A DNA stretch of 46,195 nt from Desulfobacterales bacterium (GTDB lineage: Bacteria > Desulfobacterota > Desulfobacteria > Desulfobacterales > JADGBH01): positions 6,843 to 53,037 of the forward strand of contig JADGBH010000027.1 of NCBI GenBank assembly GCA_015231595.1. Reading direction: 5' to 3'. Both the position numbers and the translations under genes were made by a program. Of this stretch, positions 35,652-45,225 are shown in pieces. The notes under the pieces are model-generated. The model was not told the DNA's origin and made no database searches. It saw only the letters and a program-made list of their open reading frames with translations. Each line of letters begins with the position of its first letter. Within the stretch, counting starts at the first letter, position 1.

Positions 35652-37229
35652 TTAGACGCACTCTGATTGATTATTATGCGTCCATAACCAGTTTATAATT
35701 TCGCCATTGTTTAAATTTTTTATATAACCTTTATCCATAAGGCTTTGAATAACTGTTTCTACAAAATTTTCTTCAAGGTTAGTTATGTTTGCTATTATTG
35801 AAGCAACTTGAACAACTGGATTTGTTTCGTTATTTTTTATAGCTATTTCTTCGAGTATATCTTCAGAAAGAAGCTTAAATATTAGATTCATTCGTTTATT
35901 GCCCTCCACAAGTAATTTTTCATAATCAGAAGCGTTTCCTGAAGCATATTTTTCTTTCAATTCTGACCATACTTTTTCAAAAACATTATTTATTCCATCC
36001 ATAAAATTGTCTAATTCTTTAGCTTTTAAAGAAGATGTTTGAACTATGGCTCTGTTAGCATCGTATAAATCCCAGTCATTTGTTAGAATTTCAATATCAT
36101 ATTTTTCTACTTCTTCCCTTAAAGCTGTTCCAGGAAATGGAGCGAGCATGTGATAGCCATATTTAATACCAAGATTTTCTGCAAAAGATTTTGTTTCCAT
36201 TAGGGTTTCTTGAGTTTCACCAGGAAGTCCAATAATAAAAGAAGCATAGCCTATTATTCCAACTTTATTGCATAATTCAGACGCATAACGAGCTTGGTCA
36301 AGGGTTATTCCTTTTTTTATTTTTTTTAGCATTTCAGGATTTCCAGATTCAATTCCAAAACTAACTGAATCGCAACCAGTGTTTTTCATCATTTCGAGTG
36401 TTTCAAAATCTATAGTGTTTACCCTTGAAAATGCGCTCCATGCAAAGTTAATTTGTCTTTTTTGAATTTCATTACAAAATGCTTTAACTCTGTTTTTATT
36501 TGCAGTAAATATATCATCAGCAATATTTATCCGAGTTATTCCATAGGACATTATATCTTCTATTTCGTCAACTATCAGTTTCGGAGATCTGTATCTGACT
36601 TTATACCCAACCATTTTTCTTCCAAGACAAAATATGCATTTATTAGGGCATCCTCTGCTTGTAATTATACTGGCTGGAAATCCTAATGCTTGATACCTTG
36701 ACATAGGAAGAAAATGTCTTGATGGAATCGGCAAAGAGTCAAGATCAGCTACAAAATCCCTTGGATTTGTGATTATAATTTCATTATTTCTCCTGAAAGC
36801 AATACCATTGATACCTTCCCATAATTCTTTTTTATGGATTACTGGAATTAATTCTTTTAAAGTGTCTTCGCTTTCTCCGATAACTATGATGTCAACTTCA
36901 GGATATAAATCAAGGGTATTTTTTATATCAAATGATACATGGCATCCCCCTAACATTGTAATTATAGAAGGATTATATTTTTTTGCGGTTCTAATCATTT
37001 CCGCAGCAATTTTAAAATTCATTGTAACTGAGCCGGCTCCAACTATATCGGGCTTGAAAGCGCTAAGTTCTTCTATGAGTTTTTTTTGAGTATAACCCCT
37101 GACAATATAATCAAAAATTTTTACATTAGCACCTGCTTCTTGGCAGGATGAAGCTACATAACATAAGCCTAATGGAGGTGACGGTGCTTCTGAAAGAGGA
37201 TAAGATGGCGCAATAAGTGCTACTTTCAT
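35652..37229 (-). CDS. B12-binding-domain radical SAM protein
   Basis: 525 residues. An N-terminal cobalamin-binding-like Rossmann domain (about 1-135; MKVALIAPSYPLSEAPSPPLG, LGGCHVSF) lacks the DxHxxG base-off histidine motif. A radical SAM domain has CPNKCIFC (Cys194, Cys198, Cys201), FGIESGNPEML and MLAPFPGT. A C-terminal extension (about 390-525) appears helical and winged-helix-like (EENFVETVIQSLMDKGYIKNLNNGEIINW). This is the P-methyltransferase/BchE-like class; reactions include methylations and ring closures, and the substrate is unknown. It is 29 bp downstream of the MurU/AmgK-like gene on the same strand, which may suggest a cell-envelope context. Confidence 0.87.
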   Translation of the reverse strand: MKVALIAPSYPLSEAPSPPLGLCYVASSCQEAGANVKIFDYIVRGYTQKKLIEELSAFKPDIVGAGSVTMNFKIAAEMIRTAKKYNPSIITMLGGCHVSFDIKNTLDLYPEVDIIVIGESEDTLKELIPVIHKKELWEGINGIAFRRNNEIIITNPRDFVADLDSLPIPSRHFLPMSRYQALGFPASIITSRGCPNKCIFCLGRKMVGYKVRYRSPKLIVDEIEDIMSYGITRINIADDIFTANKNRVKAFCNEIQKRQINFAWSAFSRVNTIDFETLEMMKNTGCDSVSFGIESGNPEMLKKIKKGITLDQARYASELCNKVGIIGYASFIIGLPGETQETLMETKSFAENLGIKYGYHMLAPFPGTALREEVEKYDIEILTNDWDLYDANRAIVQTSSLKAKELDNFMDGINNVFEKVWSELKEKYASGNASDYEKLLVEGNKRMNLIFKLLSEDILEEIAIKNNETNPVVQVASIIANITNLEENFVETVIQSLMDKGYIKNLNNGEIINWLWTHNNQSECV

Positions 37230-37258
37230 ATAAAATTATTTAACTCCTTTTTATTAAA

Positions 37259-38929
37259 TTAAAGCTCCTCAATAACTTTTTTTAAATATGGAACTTCATT
37301 TTTTTCTGTCTTTAAAATAGCCGTTTTTAATGTTGAAAAAGCATACGGAATATAATTTTCAAAATATGTTTTATTTTTTACTTTGCTTAGATATCCAAAT
37401 GCACCAAGTATTTGTAGATTTCTTGTAATTGAGCAGTATTTAAAGCCTTTATCAAAAATATCTTTATCAACAGCCGTATATTTTAAAAGACAATTATAAC
37501 AATAATTTTTTAGCAGATTCTGCAAATTGTTTTGGAGCTTTACATACGGGTCGATTAAAAGAGACGCCATATCATATTGAATAGGCCCTAATCTTCCTGA
37601 TTGAAAATCTATAAAATAAAATCGATCGTCTTTGAACATTATATTTCTTGACTGAAGATCTCTATGCATAAAACCCATGATTGAATATTCAATAGCTTTA
37701 TCTGCTATATAATTAAAATCTTCTTCTAATTCTTTAAAATTTAAATTTTTTCCTAAATATTTTCCGATAAAAGCATCAAAAAAATATTTACATTCCTTTT
37801 CTAATATCATTTCCTTTGTGTATTTATAGGTTTGAAAAGTGAATGACGGATGAAAATTTTCAGCTCCCAAATAGAACATCTTTACAAAGGAATCTATAAC
37901 TGATCGGTAATAAGATATGATCTCTTCTTGATTTTTGGAATTTAAAACTAAATCTTGAAGATTAATATCGCCTAAATCTTCAAGAAAAGCTATTCCAGCA
38001 AATGCGTCATAAAGATAGATTTTAGGAACAGCTACATTTTTACTGTATAAGTGCTTTCCAATTGATACAAAGGAATCTGCTTCAGATATACCTTTATTTA
38101 CTTTTATATCATGATCAACCATAATTAGGCTTTTTTTATCGGATATAAGCCTCGACCAAATTCTATCAGAACCATCTCCTTTTAATTTTATGATTTCAAT
38201 TTTATCAGAACTATAATTCGTAAAAGCTTGTTTAAATGCATTTGGAGCCATTTTTTCAAATATAGTATCTTTATAACTTTTAGGAGAGCCTATATCTTTC
38301 CAGTAATGGTTTTTTTTTGCTATGTAAGCTTTAATTTTAAGCCCTTTAGATAATAAGTTTTTATAAATATCAACAGTATCAGAAAATTGGTTAGGCGGTA
38401 TATAATCAAGAATAATAGGGCTAATTACTTGTATACCAGTAAATGCAAGATGAGAGCAATCTGGCTGATAATCATGAAATCCTGCTATAAAATTATCTTT
38501 ATCAATGGAAACATTATTAAATTCAGGATAATCATGTATTACTAATGTTATAGGGTAGCTGTTACTTATATGAAAATCATAAACTTTTTTAAGATTAATA
38601 TCTGTAAGTATATCGCTGTTTATAACCATAAATGGAGAATCATCCCAAAAATCAGAAACATTTTTTATAGGCCCTATTGTTCCAAGGGGAATTGGTTCAT
38701 GTTTTGTGGATACAGGGATAGGGTAGCTTTTGTTTTTAAGAAATAATTCAATTTCATGGTTAAGATGATGGGTATTTATAATTATGCTTGAAAAGCCAGC
38801 ATCGATAAGCTTGAAAATAGTTATATCAAGCAATGGCTGGCTATCAATAGTAAATAATGGCTTAGGTGTTATGTTTGTATAAGGAAGTAACCTTGTTCCA
38901 AATCCTGCTGCAAGAATTAATGCTTTCAT
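37259..38929 (-). CDS. Fused nucleotidyltransferase-sugar kinase (MurU-AmgK-like)
   Basis: 556 residues in two halves. Residues 1-230 are a sugar-phosphate nucleotidyltransferase: LAAGFGTRLLPYTNITPKPL, VINSDILTD, WKDIGSPKSY. Residues 235-540 are an aminoglycoside-phosphotransferase-like kinase: GDGSDRIWSRL, LEDLGDINLQDL, the catalytic FMHRDLQSRNIMF (His422, Asp424) and FIDFQSGRLGPIQYDMASLL (Asp441). In Pseudomonas, MurU (MurNAc-1-P uridylyltransferase) and AmgK (anomeric MurNAc/GlcNAc kinase) are separate proteins in the cell-wall recycling shortcut to UDP-MurNAc; here equivalent activities would be fused in reverse order of the pathway. Fusion is seen in sequence; the substrate is inferred from resemblance. 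No ribosome site is obvious. Confidence 0.85.
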   Translation of the reverse strand: MKALILAAGFGTRLLPYTNITPKPLFTIDSQPLLDITIFKLIDAGFSSIIINTHHLNHEIELFLKNKSYPIPVSTKHEPIPLGTIGPIKNVSDFWDDSPFMVINSDILTDINLKKVYDFHISNSYPITLVIHDYPEFNNVSIDKDNFIAGFHDYQPDCSHLAFTGIQVISPIILDYIPPNQFSDTVDIYKNLLSKGLKIKAYIAKKNHYWKDIGSPKSYKDTIFEKMAPNAFKQAFTNYSSDKIEIIKLKGDGSDRIWSRLISDKKSLIMVDHDIKVNKGISEADSFVSIGKHLYSKNVAVPKIYLYDAFAGIAFLEDLGDINLQDLVLNSKNQEEIISYYRSVIDSFVKMFYLGAENFHPSFTFQTYKYTKEMILEKECKYFFDAFIGKYLGKNLNFKELEEDFNYIADKAIEYSIMGFMHRDLQSRNIMFKDDRFYFIDFQSGRLGPIQYDMASLLIDPYVKLQNNLQNLLKNYCYNCLLKYTAVDKDIFDKGFKYCSITRNLQILGAFGYLSKVKNKTYFENYIPYAFSTLKTAILKTEKNEVPYLKKVIEEL

Positions 38930-39154
38930 AGTGATCTATATCTTACCATAACAACATATATTCTTTTTATAGAATATAATAAAAAAATAAAATATGACTA
39001 AGGCTAAAAATATTGAGGCTACAATTTTTAAACTTATTTTATATTATATTTTTGGAATATATATCTTTCTTTAGTTTTTAATAAAAATTAAATTTTGTTA
39101 ATATTTTTAAACTTTTTTTATCCTTTAGTTGAAATTTTTTTTTCTTTCAAGCAT

Positions 39155-39269
39155 TTTAATTGTCATCCTTCATAATACAGGAAAAAATAGTTAACACTTT
39201 CAAAAAAACGATATTTAAACTGGATTCCAGAATTAAAAAATGTAAACTAAAATTGAAGGATGCCTAAAA
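39155..39269. repeat. Imperfect inverted-repeat element
   Basis: TCATCCTTCA near 39163 pairs with TGAAGGATG near 39254, and the outer flanks TTTTA/TAAAA also match. The stem is broken by several mismatches. It is non-coding and resembles a short mobile or REP-like element different from the 7994 family. Confidence 0.45.
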
Positions 39270-39289
39270 ATTTAACTTTAATATTGGCG

Positions 39290-39328
39290 GTTAATTCTAT
39301 AATTCTATAATTATGATTCAGACATTTT
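39290..39328 (+). repeat. Left arm of inverted repeat flanking the caspase-like gene
   Basis: The reverse complement of this segment (core AAAATGTCTGAATCA then AATTATAGAATTAAC) matches 41569-41608 at most positions, placing inverted repeats on both sides of the gene. Confidence 0.8.
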
Positions 39329-39463
39329 CTAAGTATTTTTCTGAAATGCTGTATATTATTTTATCTTTTTCTTGAATTTTTTAGTTTATTTTGATTTATT
39401 TATTTCATGTAACCTTAGATTATATTTTATAAACTTGAATTAAATCGAATAAAGAGGAATAAA

Positions 39464-41563
39464 ATGTTAAACCGCACATTATTGATTGGAATATTGGTAT
39501 TGATAACAACTTTGATAACCAGTGGAGGTATTCCAGTAGGTCAAACAAAAACTCAAAAAAGAGTTGCTTTAGTTATTGGCAATAGTGACTATGAATCCTC
39601 ACCTTTAACAAATCCTAAAAATGATGCAGCAGATATATCAAGTAAGTTAAAACAGCTTGGATTCGATGTCATCTTAATAATAAATGCAAATAAGCGTACT
39701 ATATATAAAGCTATAGATGAGTTTGGGGTAAAATTAAAAATTGCAGATATTGGTTTATTTTTTTATGCAGGACATGGGATGCAGATTAATGGAGCAAATT
39801 ATATAATCCCGATTGGTGCATATATAACTAATGAAAATGATGTTGAATTAGAAGGAGTAGATGTTAGGCGTATTTTGGGAAGAATGGAAGTAGCAGAAAA
39901 TGATGTTAATTTAATATTTTTAGACGCGTGTCGTGACAATCCCTTCAAACGCAGTTTTCGTAGTACTGCTGCTGGGTTAGCCAAAATGGATGCACCTAAA
40001 GGAACTTTCATCGCTTTTGCAACTTCACCAGACAATGTGGCATCTGATGGAAATGGCCGCAATTCTCCATTCACAAAACATCTCTTAGCAAATATATCAC
40101 AAACGAATTTACCAATTGAAAATTTATTAAAGGAAGTGCGTAAAGGTGTATTAAGCGATACTAATGATATGCAAATGCCATGGCAATCCTCGTCTTTAAC
40201 AGGAGATTTTTATTTTGTTGAAAAACCGGATGATAAAATTGTACAAGCATCTACAACTACTAAAGATACTGTATCTCAAGAATCGGATAGTAAATCTACA
40301 GAAATTATAACTAATTTCGGGCAATCACAATTAACAGATAAAGATCTTAGATATGCTAAAATCTTGTTTGAAAGTGGAAAAAAAGACAAAGCCATTAGTA
40401 TTATTAACGAGAAAAAATCAAATACAAATGATGAAAATCTTTTAATGGAAATTACTTACCTTGAAATTCTTTATGAACTTGTAGCAAATGAAAGAGATGA
40501 ATTGGAAAAATATATTGCATATTATCCTGCTTCTCCATTTTTAAAAGAATTGGAAGCTGAGGTTGCTAAAAGAGAATTGATAAGAAAGAAAATTCAAGAG
40601 GAAAAACAGCGCAAAATCGAAATAGAAAAAGCTGAAAAAGAAAAAATTGTGCAATCATATATAGAAAAATATGGCAAACCTGAATATGAAGATAATCGTT
40701 TTCTGCTATTTCGTAATGGTTTAGTAGTTAATAAAGAAACATTAGATATGTGGGGAAAACCGATATCTATTGGTTCAAAAGAATCATTAGATATAATTCA
40801 TAAGATTTTAAATTATAACTTTTTAAATTTTTCAGATTGGGAAATTTCAAAATTGGATAAATTAAAGTCAATAAATAATTATGTGAAGCAATTCTTCCCT
40901 ATGATCTACAAAGAAAAAGCAGCAAAATTTGTTGCTTTTTCTAACTATGGTCTTCAGCAGACTTCTATATATGGTACAAAAAGTGAACAAATTTGGCAGG
41001 AGCTATCTAATGCGCAAAAAATTTGGTCTATATCCCCCAAGTTTACAGAAAATTTTGAACATTATGTCTCTATAGGCGAATCTGATAAAAATAATTGGAT
41101 CATACCATACAGGAACGAAAGCGCTATTTCTGAGGGTAAGAATTTTTCATATTATTCAAAAAATTTATCGGGTGATACGTGTGTCCAAGTAACAATGGCA
41201 GCTGATTGGAAAACGTGTAGAAAATATAAATATACAGATATGAGGTGTTTTGTTTATCTTTATAAAAATGAACAGATTACAAATAATTCGAAATTTTTAA
41301 AATGGATATCAGTTGGACATAAGGACTATGATGACAATGAGCCAAGCCAGATAAAAATATGCTATTTAGATAATACTATAAAAATTAGGGTATATGCTGG
41401 TGCTAGCGGAAGCGTCCCTTCAATAAATTGGGGACGCATGAAAATGAGTTCAAAATCTAAATGGTGGGATAACAAAGAAGTTGACTTTGAGATTAAAAAC
41501 AATCGAACATTGAACATAGATGTTCAATTATCAAACGAAAAGATTTATATTTCAGAAAAATAA
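39464..41563 (+). CDS. Secreted caspase-like (peptidase C14) protein
   Basis: 699 residues. A signal peptide (about 1-26) is followed by a caspase/metacaspase p20-like domain (about 32-255): KRVALVIGNSDY, the catalytic FFYAGHG (His104) and IFLDACRDNPF (Cys156), with FATSPDNVASDG and SPFTKHLL as in bacterial EACC1/C14 proteins. A linker and a charged coiled coil (about 365-415, KRELIRKKIQEEKQRKIEIEK) lead to a C-terminal region of about 280 residues not recognised. Caspase-like proteases cleave after basic residues and act in signalling or cell death; secretion suggests an envelope or extracellular role. The gene is bracketed by about 40-bp inverted repeats. Confidence 0.88.
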   Translation: MLNRTLLIGILVLITTLITSGGIPVGQTKTQKRVALVIGNSDYESSPLTNPKNDAADISSKLKQLGFDVILIINANKRTIYKAIDEFGVKLKIADIGLFFYAGHGMQINGANYIIPIGAYITNENDVELEGVDVRRILGRMEVAENDVNLIFLDACRDNPFKRSFRSTAAGLAKMDAPKGTFIAFATSPDNVASDGNGRNSPFTKHLLANISQTNLPIENLLKEVRKGVLSDTNDMQMPWQSSSLTGDFYFVEKPDDKIVQASTTTKDTVSQESDSKSTEIITNFGQSQLTDKDLRYAKILFESGKKDKAISIINEKKSNTNDENLLMEITYLEILYELVANERDELEKYIAYYPASPFLKELEAEVAKRELIRKKIQEEKQRKIEIEKAEKEKIVQSYIEKYGKPEYEDNRFLLFRNGLVVNKETLDMWGKPISIGSKESLDIIHKILNYNFLNFSDWEISKLDKLKSINNYVKQFFPMIYKEKAAKFVAFSNYGLQQTSIYGTKSEQIWQELSNAQKIWSISPKFTENFEHYVSIGESDKNNWIIPYRNESAISEGKNFSYYSKNLSGDTCVQVTMAADWKTCRKYKYTDMRCFVYLYKNEQITNNSKFLKWISVGHKDYDDNEPSQIKICYLDNTIKIRVYAGASGSVPSINWGRMKMSSKSKWWDNKEVDFEIKNNRTLNIDVQLSNEKIYISEK

Positions 41564-41568
41564 ATTGA

Positions 41569-41608
41569 AAAATGTCTGAATCAGAATTTTCAGAATTATA
41601 GAATTAAC
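41569..41608 (+). repeat. Right arm of inverted repeat flanking the caspase-like gene
   Basis: Begins 6 bp after the stop codon of the caspase-like gene. The reverse complement of the left arm (39290-39328) aligns with it over about 40 bases with a handful of mismatches in the centre. It also contains short internal GAATTTTC/GAATTATAG repeats. Confidence 0.8.
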
Positions 41609-41678
41609 AGAATAACTTAAAAATTCATTTGGTTAGTATATTTCAATTTAATTTTCTGAAAAACTGTAACGTCGTCAA

Positions 41679-42509
41679 TTATTTACTTGTTAAAACATCG
41701 ATCATTGAATAAACTTTTCCAGTTATTCCTAATTCTATTTTTTTTTGTAAATACAAAATAGCATCGATAGTTCCTTGAGCGTAAATGTCTCGACCATTGA
41801 TGTTATGGGAAAAACTAAATTGAGCTGTTCCATCATTTGACGTTAATGTATATGTATGCCATCCATGTCCATCTAAATATTCTTCTGGAATATGAAGCGC
41901 TTCCTTTTGAACTTGAGGATCCCTTATTTTTATTATTTGATCTTCAGTAAAATCAACACCAAGCTTATTAAAATGCTTAATCATTGATTTTGCCGTTCCG
42001 CTTGTATCTGCTTTTCCTTTTTGATGACTTTCTTTTATTTCAAGGCTGTATCCTTTAAAAATATCTGGAAAGCTATTTGCCGCATATTCCATCATAGCCT
42101 GAAAACCGACAACTTGTTTTGCCATGTTAGGGGCTATAACTGCCGCTATGTTTGAAGATAATACTATGTCTTCAAGTAATTTTCTATCTCCTCCAGTTGT
42201 TCCCATTACAAAAGGAATTTCAAGTTCACAATAGAATTTTGCGTTTGAAACCACAGCAGATGGATGAGTATAATCAACAGCAATAAAATGTCCATAATTA
42301 TCGATTATTTCCTTAACAGCTCTTTTTCTGTCATTTGGCTTTAAAAGTTTAAATTTATGGGAATCTATATTAAATTCTACAACAGTGATTTCAGGACCAG
42401 TAAGGGAATAAGGCATAATTTTTAATCTTTTATCCACAAGAGCATGTTGAGCAAGGTTTAAAGCGACATTTCCTGGAATACCATTTAGCATGATTTGTAT
42501 AGGTTTCAT
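41679..42509 (-). CDS. dapB: 4-hydroxy-tetrahydrodipicolinate reductase DapB (plant-like type)
   Basis: 276 residues; reduces HTPA in the diaminopimelate/lysine pathway, needed for peptidoglycan and lysine. Seen: the N-terminal nucleotide-binding loop MLNGIPGNVALN, VDYTHPSAVVSNAKFY, GTTGGDR, APNMAKQVVGFQAMMEYA, and the catalytic/substrate motif ESHQKGKADTSGTAKSM near 163-179. The N-terminal loop differs from the E. coli GCxGRMG form, and the protein looks like the plant-type DapB branch. A CGGAGA ribosome site precedes the ATG. It follows plsB on the same strand after 70 bp. Confidence 0.9.
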   Translation of the reverse strand: MKPIQIMLNGIPGNVALNLAQHALVDKRLKIMPYSLTGPEITVVEFNIDSHKFKLLKPNDRKRAVKEIIDNYGHFIAVDYTHPSAVVSNAKFYCELEIPFVMGTTGGDRKLLEDIVLSSNIAAVIAPNMAKQVVGFQAMMEYAANSFPDIFKGYSLEIKESHQKGKADTSGTAKSMIKHFNKLGVDFTEDQIIKIRDPQVQKEALHIPEEYLDGHGWHTYTLTSNDGTAQFSFSHNINGRDIYAQGTIDAILYLQKKIELGITGKVYSMIDVLTSK

Positions 42510-42579
42510 TTTAAGTTCTCCGATCTTTTATCTTATACATTTTATAAATTTAGTAGTTAACTATTCGTTATTCATTATT

Positions 42580-45225
42580 TTACGATGTAAGGCAGTTCAT
42601 GTATTTTTTCATTTTAGTTAAATAATAATCTATTTTTTCTTTATCATCTGAGCTTGTAACTTCATGCTCTATAAAAAAATCCATAGCGTTTTTATAGGCA
42701 AATTTGGAAAAAGACTCTCTTCTTTCAATTTCTTTTTTATTGTACATTCTTTTTCCTAAAGTTTGAATTTTATTTATACGATTTTTTTCGTCAACGATAT
42801 TTTTTGGATATTTAGCAAAAAAATTTAGTACAACAAAATAAGATTCAAGATAAGTTTTAAGAAAAGTTGCAAAAACCTTTAATTTTCTAAATCCTGAGGA
42901 AGTAATATTATACATATCTGGAATTGTTTGGTGAGGCATTAATATAGCATCGTCAACGAATGATTTTATAGTTTTTTCTACATAATAAGAAGAATTTTTA
43001 TCTGGATCATACGTGAATTCATACTGGAAAAAATTTTGTAAAAAACCATAACTTTTATAAATATCTTGAGATACAAACTGGAATGCGTCTTTTTCTAAAA
43101 TAGACATGGCGGTCATTGCAGCCGGTATTAACAATACAATACATCCATTTTTATAATAATCAAGACTGCCTCTTTTGTTTTCATTGATTTTATAAGCCAA
43201 TGTCGAAATACTCGATGATTCATCTTCACTCGTATTTGGAATTTTTTCAATAAACTTACTTTGTATAAAAGATTCAATTGTTTGTTTAATAGCTCCATCT
43301 TTATCAGCAAATAAACTATCTGCAAGCTTTGAATCTTGTGAAATTAAAAAAGTTATATATGTATCAATAAGCTCAACAAACTTGTCATAGGAAAATCTTT
43401 TTTTATCGATATTTAATAATGCTGCTGCAACAAGGGCGTGGGGAGTTACAATAGATACTTTATTAATAGAATAAGTTAGTCTAAAACCAAGATTTTGTAA
43501 AGTGGGCTTTAATTCTTCTTTTGATAGGTTAAATATATCTATATTATTATTGGCAAGATATTCGTTCAATGAAAATGGTTCATCAAACATTATATATATT
43601 TTACCATATCTTTTTCTTATGAATTTTCTTGCTTTTAATACTTGCATAAAACTTTCTGGCTCTTTTTGGCCTCCTTCAATTTCGTGTAAGTATGCGCTTT
43701 CTTCTATAACTCTGTCATAGCTTACAAAAACTGGAACAAACATAAGGTCATTACATACCTTATTTGTATAGGCGTTTAAAATTAAAGAAAGAAAACCAAG
43801 TTTAGGCATGAGTATTTTTCCTGTTCTACTTCTGCCGCCTTCTATAAAAAATTCTATATTAAATCCTTCGAGAATAAGGTTTTGAACGTATTCTGCAAAA
43901 ATTTTAGCATAGAGTTCATCTCCTTTAAAAGTTCTTCTTAAAAAAAACGCGCCGCCTCCTCTGAATATAGGACCTAATGGCCAAAAAGAAAGATTTTTTC
44001 CTGCGGCAATATGGGGACAAGGCAGATTATTTTTAAAAAAAACATAAGACAGCATTAAATAGTCAAGGTGGCTTTTATGGCATGGAGCGAGTATTAAAGG
44101 GGCTTTTAATGAAGCATTTTTAACTTTAGATAAAACTTCATAATTAAGTGAGAGACCTTCGAACATATGTTTTAAAATCCATGTAATCACAATGTCATAA
44201 AGCTTAATCATTTTTGAGCTATAATTTGAAGCTATTTCATCTAAATAAGCATCAGCTCTTTTTTGGACTTGCCGTATTGGGATATTATTTGTTTTAGCAA
44301 AATCAACAAAAAATTCCTGAACTTTTGGATTTGTAAGTATGTTTTCTTTAACTTCTACCCGTGATTTAAGAATAGGCCCAATAATGCTTTGTTTATGGCG
44401 GTTTATCTGTACTAAAAGTTGGCGCCTTATTTTTATAGCTTGCTGTTCAGGGGATAAAGCATAATTTTCAGGCAGCTTTAAGAATTGTTGCAAACTGAAT
44501 GGCTCAGATACTTCAACAAAAATTTCATTTGGGTGGTTAAATAAAGTTATAAGTCTTTTAATTTTTCCAGGTTTTTCTTCACTACCAAAGATAATGTCCC
44601 CTATAGAAGTATTAGTTCTTTGGGGTTTTTTGCTATACATCATCAGTTGGGGAATTATAAATATTGGCCTATCAATATCTTTTTGCATCGTTACTAAATA
44701 AAGCAGAGGGTCCGCTTTTGATTTTACAAACCTTCTATAAAATCCTTTTTTTTCAATTAAAGATAATAATGCGGTTTTTCCAGAAATAAGCTCATTAACC
44801 ACATATCCGCTTTTATAAGGATTATTTATTTGAAAATAAGAAAAAAAATAGTCAATATAGGAAAGAAGTATTTTAAAAAGTCTTGATATAGGCTGCCAAA
44901 GGACTATTTTATAATCAAAAGCAATTTCAGGGATTGAGACATCTTCCGCTTCATATCTTGAATGATAAAAAAGATATTCAAATGTGCTTTTGTGTTTAGT
45001 TGCATATATCTTAATGCTATTTTCAGGCATATTTTTGATTTTGTCTAATTGTTCATCTTTTAAAGTGATGCGGGAATAGAACTTTTTTAGAAAACGAGAT
45101 GAAAAACCAAGATTTTTTGGAAGAAAACATATAAAGTGATTATTGGTTTCAGATAAAAGATAATTTATGGACCTTCGTATTGTTTTTTTGATTTTAAGCC
45201 AAAAAGATATTTTTTGATGTTCCAT
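42580..45225 (-). CDS. plsB: Glycerol-3-phosphate 1-O-acyltransferase PlsB
   Basis: 881 residues, a full-length PlsB-type membrane-bound acyltransferase making lysophosphatidic acid, the first step of phospholipid synthesis. The acyltransferase blocks are present in order: PCHKSHLDYL (His383, Asp388; HX4D), GPIFRGGGAFFLRR (about 418-431), FFIEGGRSRTGKILMPKLG (about 459-477) and VFVPVFVSYDRVIEE. The conserved long N- and C-terminal arms of PlsB are retained. The start lies after a weak purine-rich site. It pairs with dapB downstream. GDPD at 24823 could feed it G3P. Confidence 0.94.
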   Translation of the reverse strand: MEHQKISFWLKIKKTIRRSINYLLSETNNHFICFLPKNLGFSSRFLKKFYSRITLKDEQLDKIKNMPENSIKIYATKHKSTFEYLFYHSRYEAEDVSIPEIAFDYKIVLWQPISRLFKILLSYIDYFFSYFQINNPYKSGYVVNELISGKTALLSLIEKKGFYRRFVKSKADPLLYLVTMQKDIDRPIFIIPQLMMYSKKPQRTNTSIGDIIFGSEEKPGKIKRLITLFNHPNEIFVEVSEPFSLQQFLKLPENYALSPEQQAIKIRRQLLVQINRHKQSIIGPILKSRVEVKENILTNPKVQEFFVDFAKTNNIPIRQVQKRADAYLDEIASNYSSKMIKLYDIVITWILKHMFEGLSLNYEVLSKVKNASLKAPLILAPCHKSHLDYLMLSYVFFKNNLPCPHIAAGKNLSFWPLGPIFRGGGAFFLRRTFKGDELYAKIFAEYVQNLILEGFNIEFFIEGGRSRTGKILMPKLGFLSLILNAYTNKVCNDLMFVPVFVSYDRVIEESAYLHEIEGGQKEPESFMQVLKARKFIRKRYGKIYIMFDEPFSLNEYLANNNIDIFNLSKEELKPTLQNLGFRLTYSINKVSIVTPHALVAAALLNIDKKRFSYDKFVELIDTYITFLISQDSKLADSLFADKDGAIKQTIESFIQSKFIEKIPNTSEDESSSISTLAYKINENKRGSLDYYKNGCIVLLIPAAMTAMSILEKDAFQFVSQDIYKSYGFLQNFFQYEFTYDPDKNSSYYVEKTIKSFVDDAILMPHQTIPDMYNITSSGFRKLKVFATFLKTYLESYFVVLNFFAKYPKNIVDEKNRINKIQTLGKRMYNKKEIERRESFSKFAYKNAMDFFIEHEVTSSDDKEKIDYYLTKMKKYMNCLTS

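Larger units (their letters stand above)
38930..39463. other. Intergenic region with several inverted repeats
   Basis: 534 bp without a convincing gene, very AT-rich. Contains a partial match to the dispersed element (TAAGGCTAAAAATATTGAGG around 38999), an imperfect inverted-repeat element at about 39155-39269 with arms built on TCATCCTTCA and TGAAGGATG and an internal CTGGATTCCAG palindrome, and the left arm (39290-39328) of the inverted repeat flanking the caspase-like gene. The promoter of that gene must be here, but no clear -35/-10 pair was found. GAGGA precedes its ATG. Confidence 0.55.

Noticed and set aside
36453..36686. 77-codon plus-strand frame inside the radical SAM gene
   Set aside because: It is the antisense shadow of the cluster region and has no coding hallmarks.
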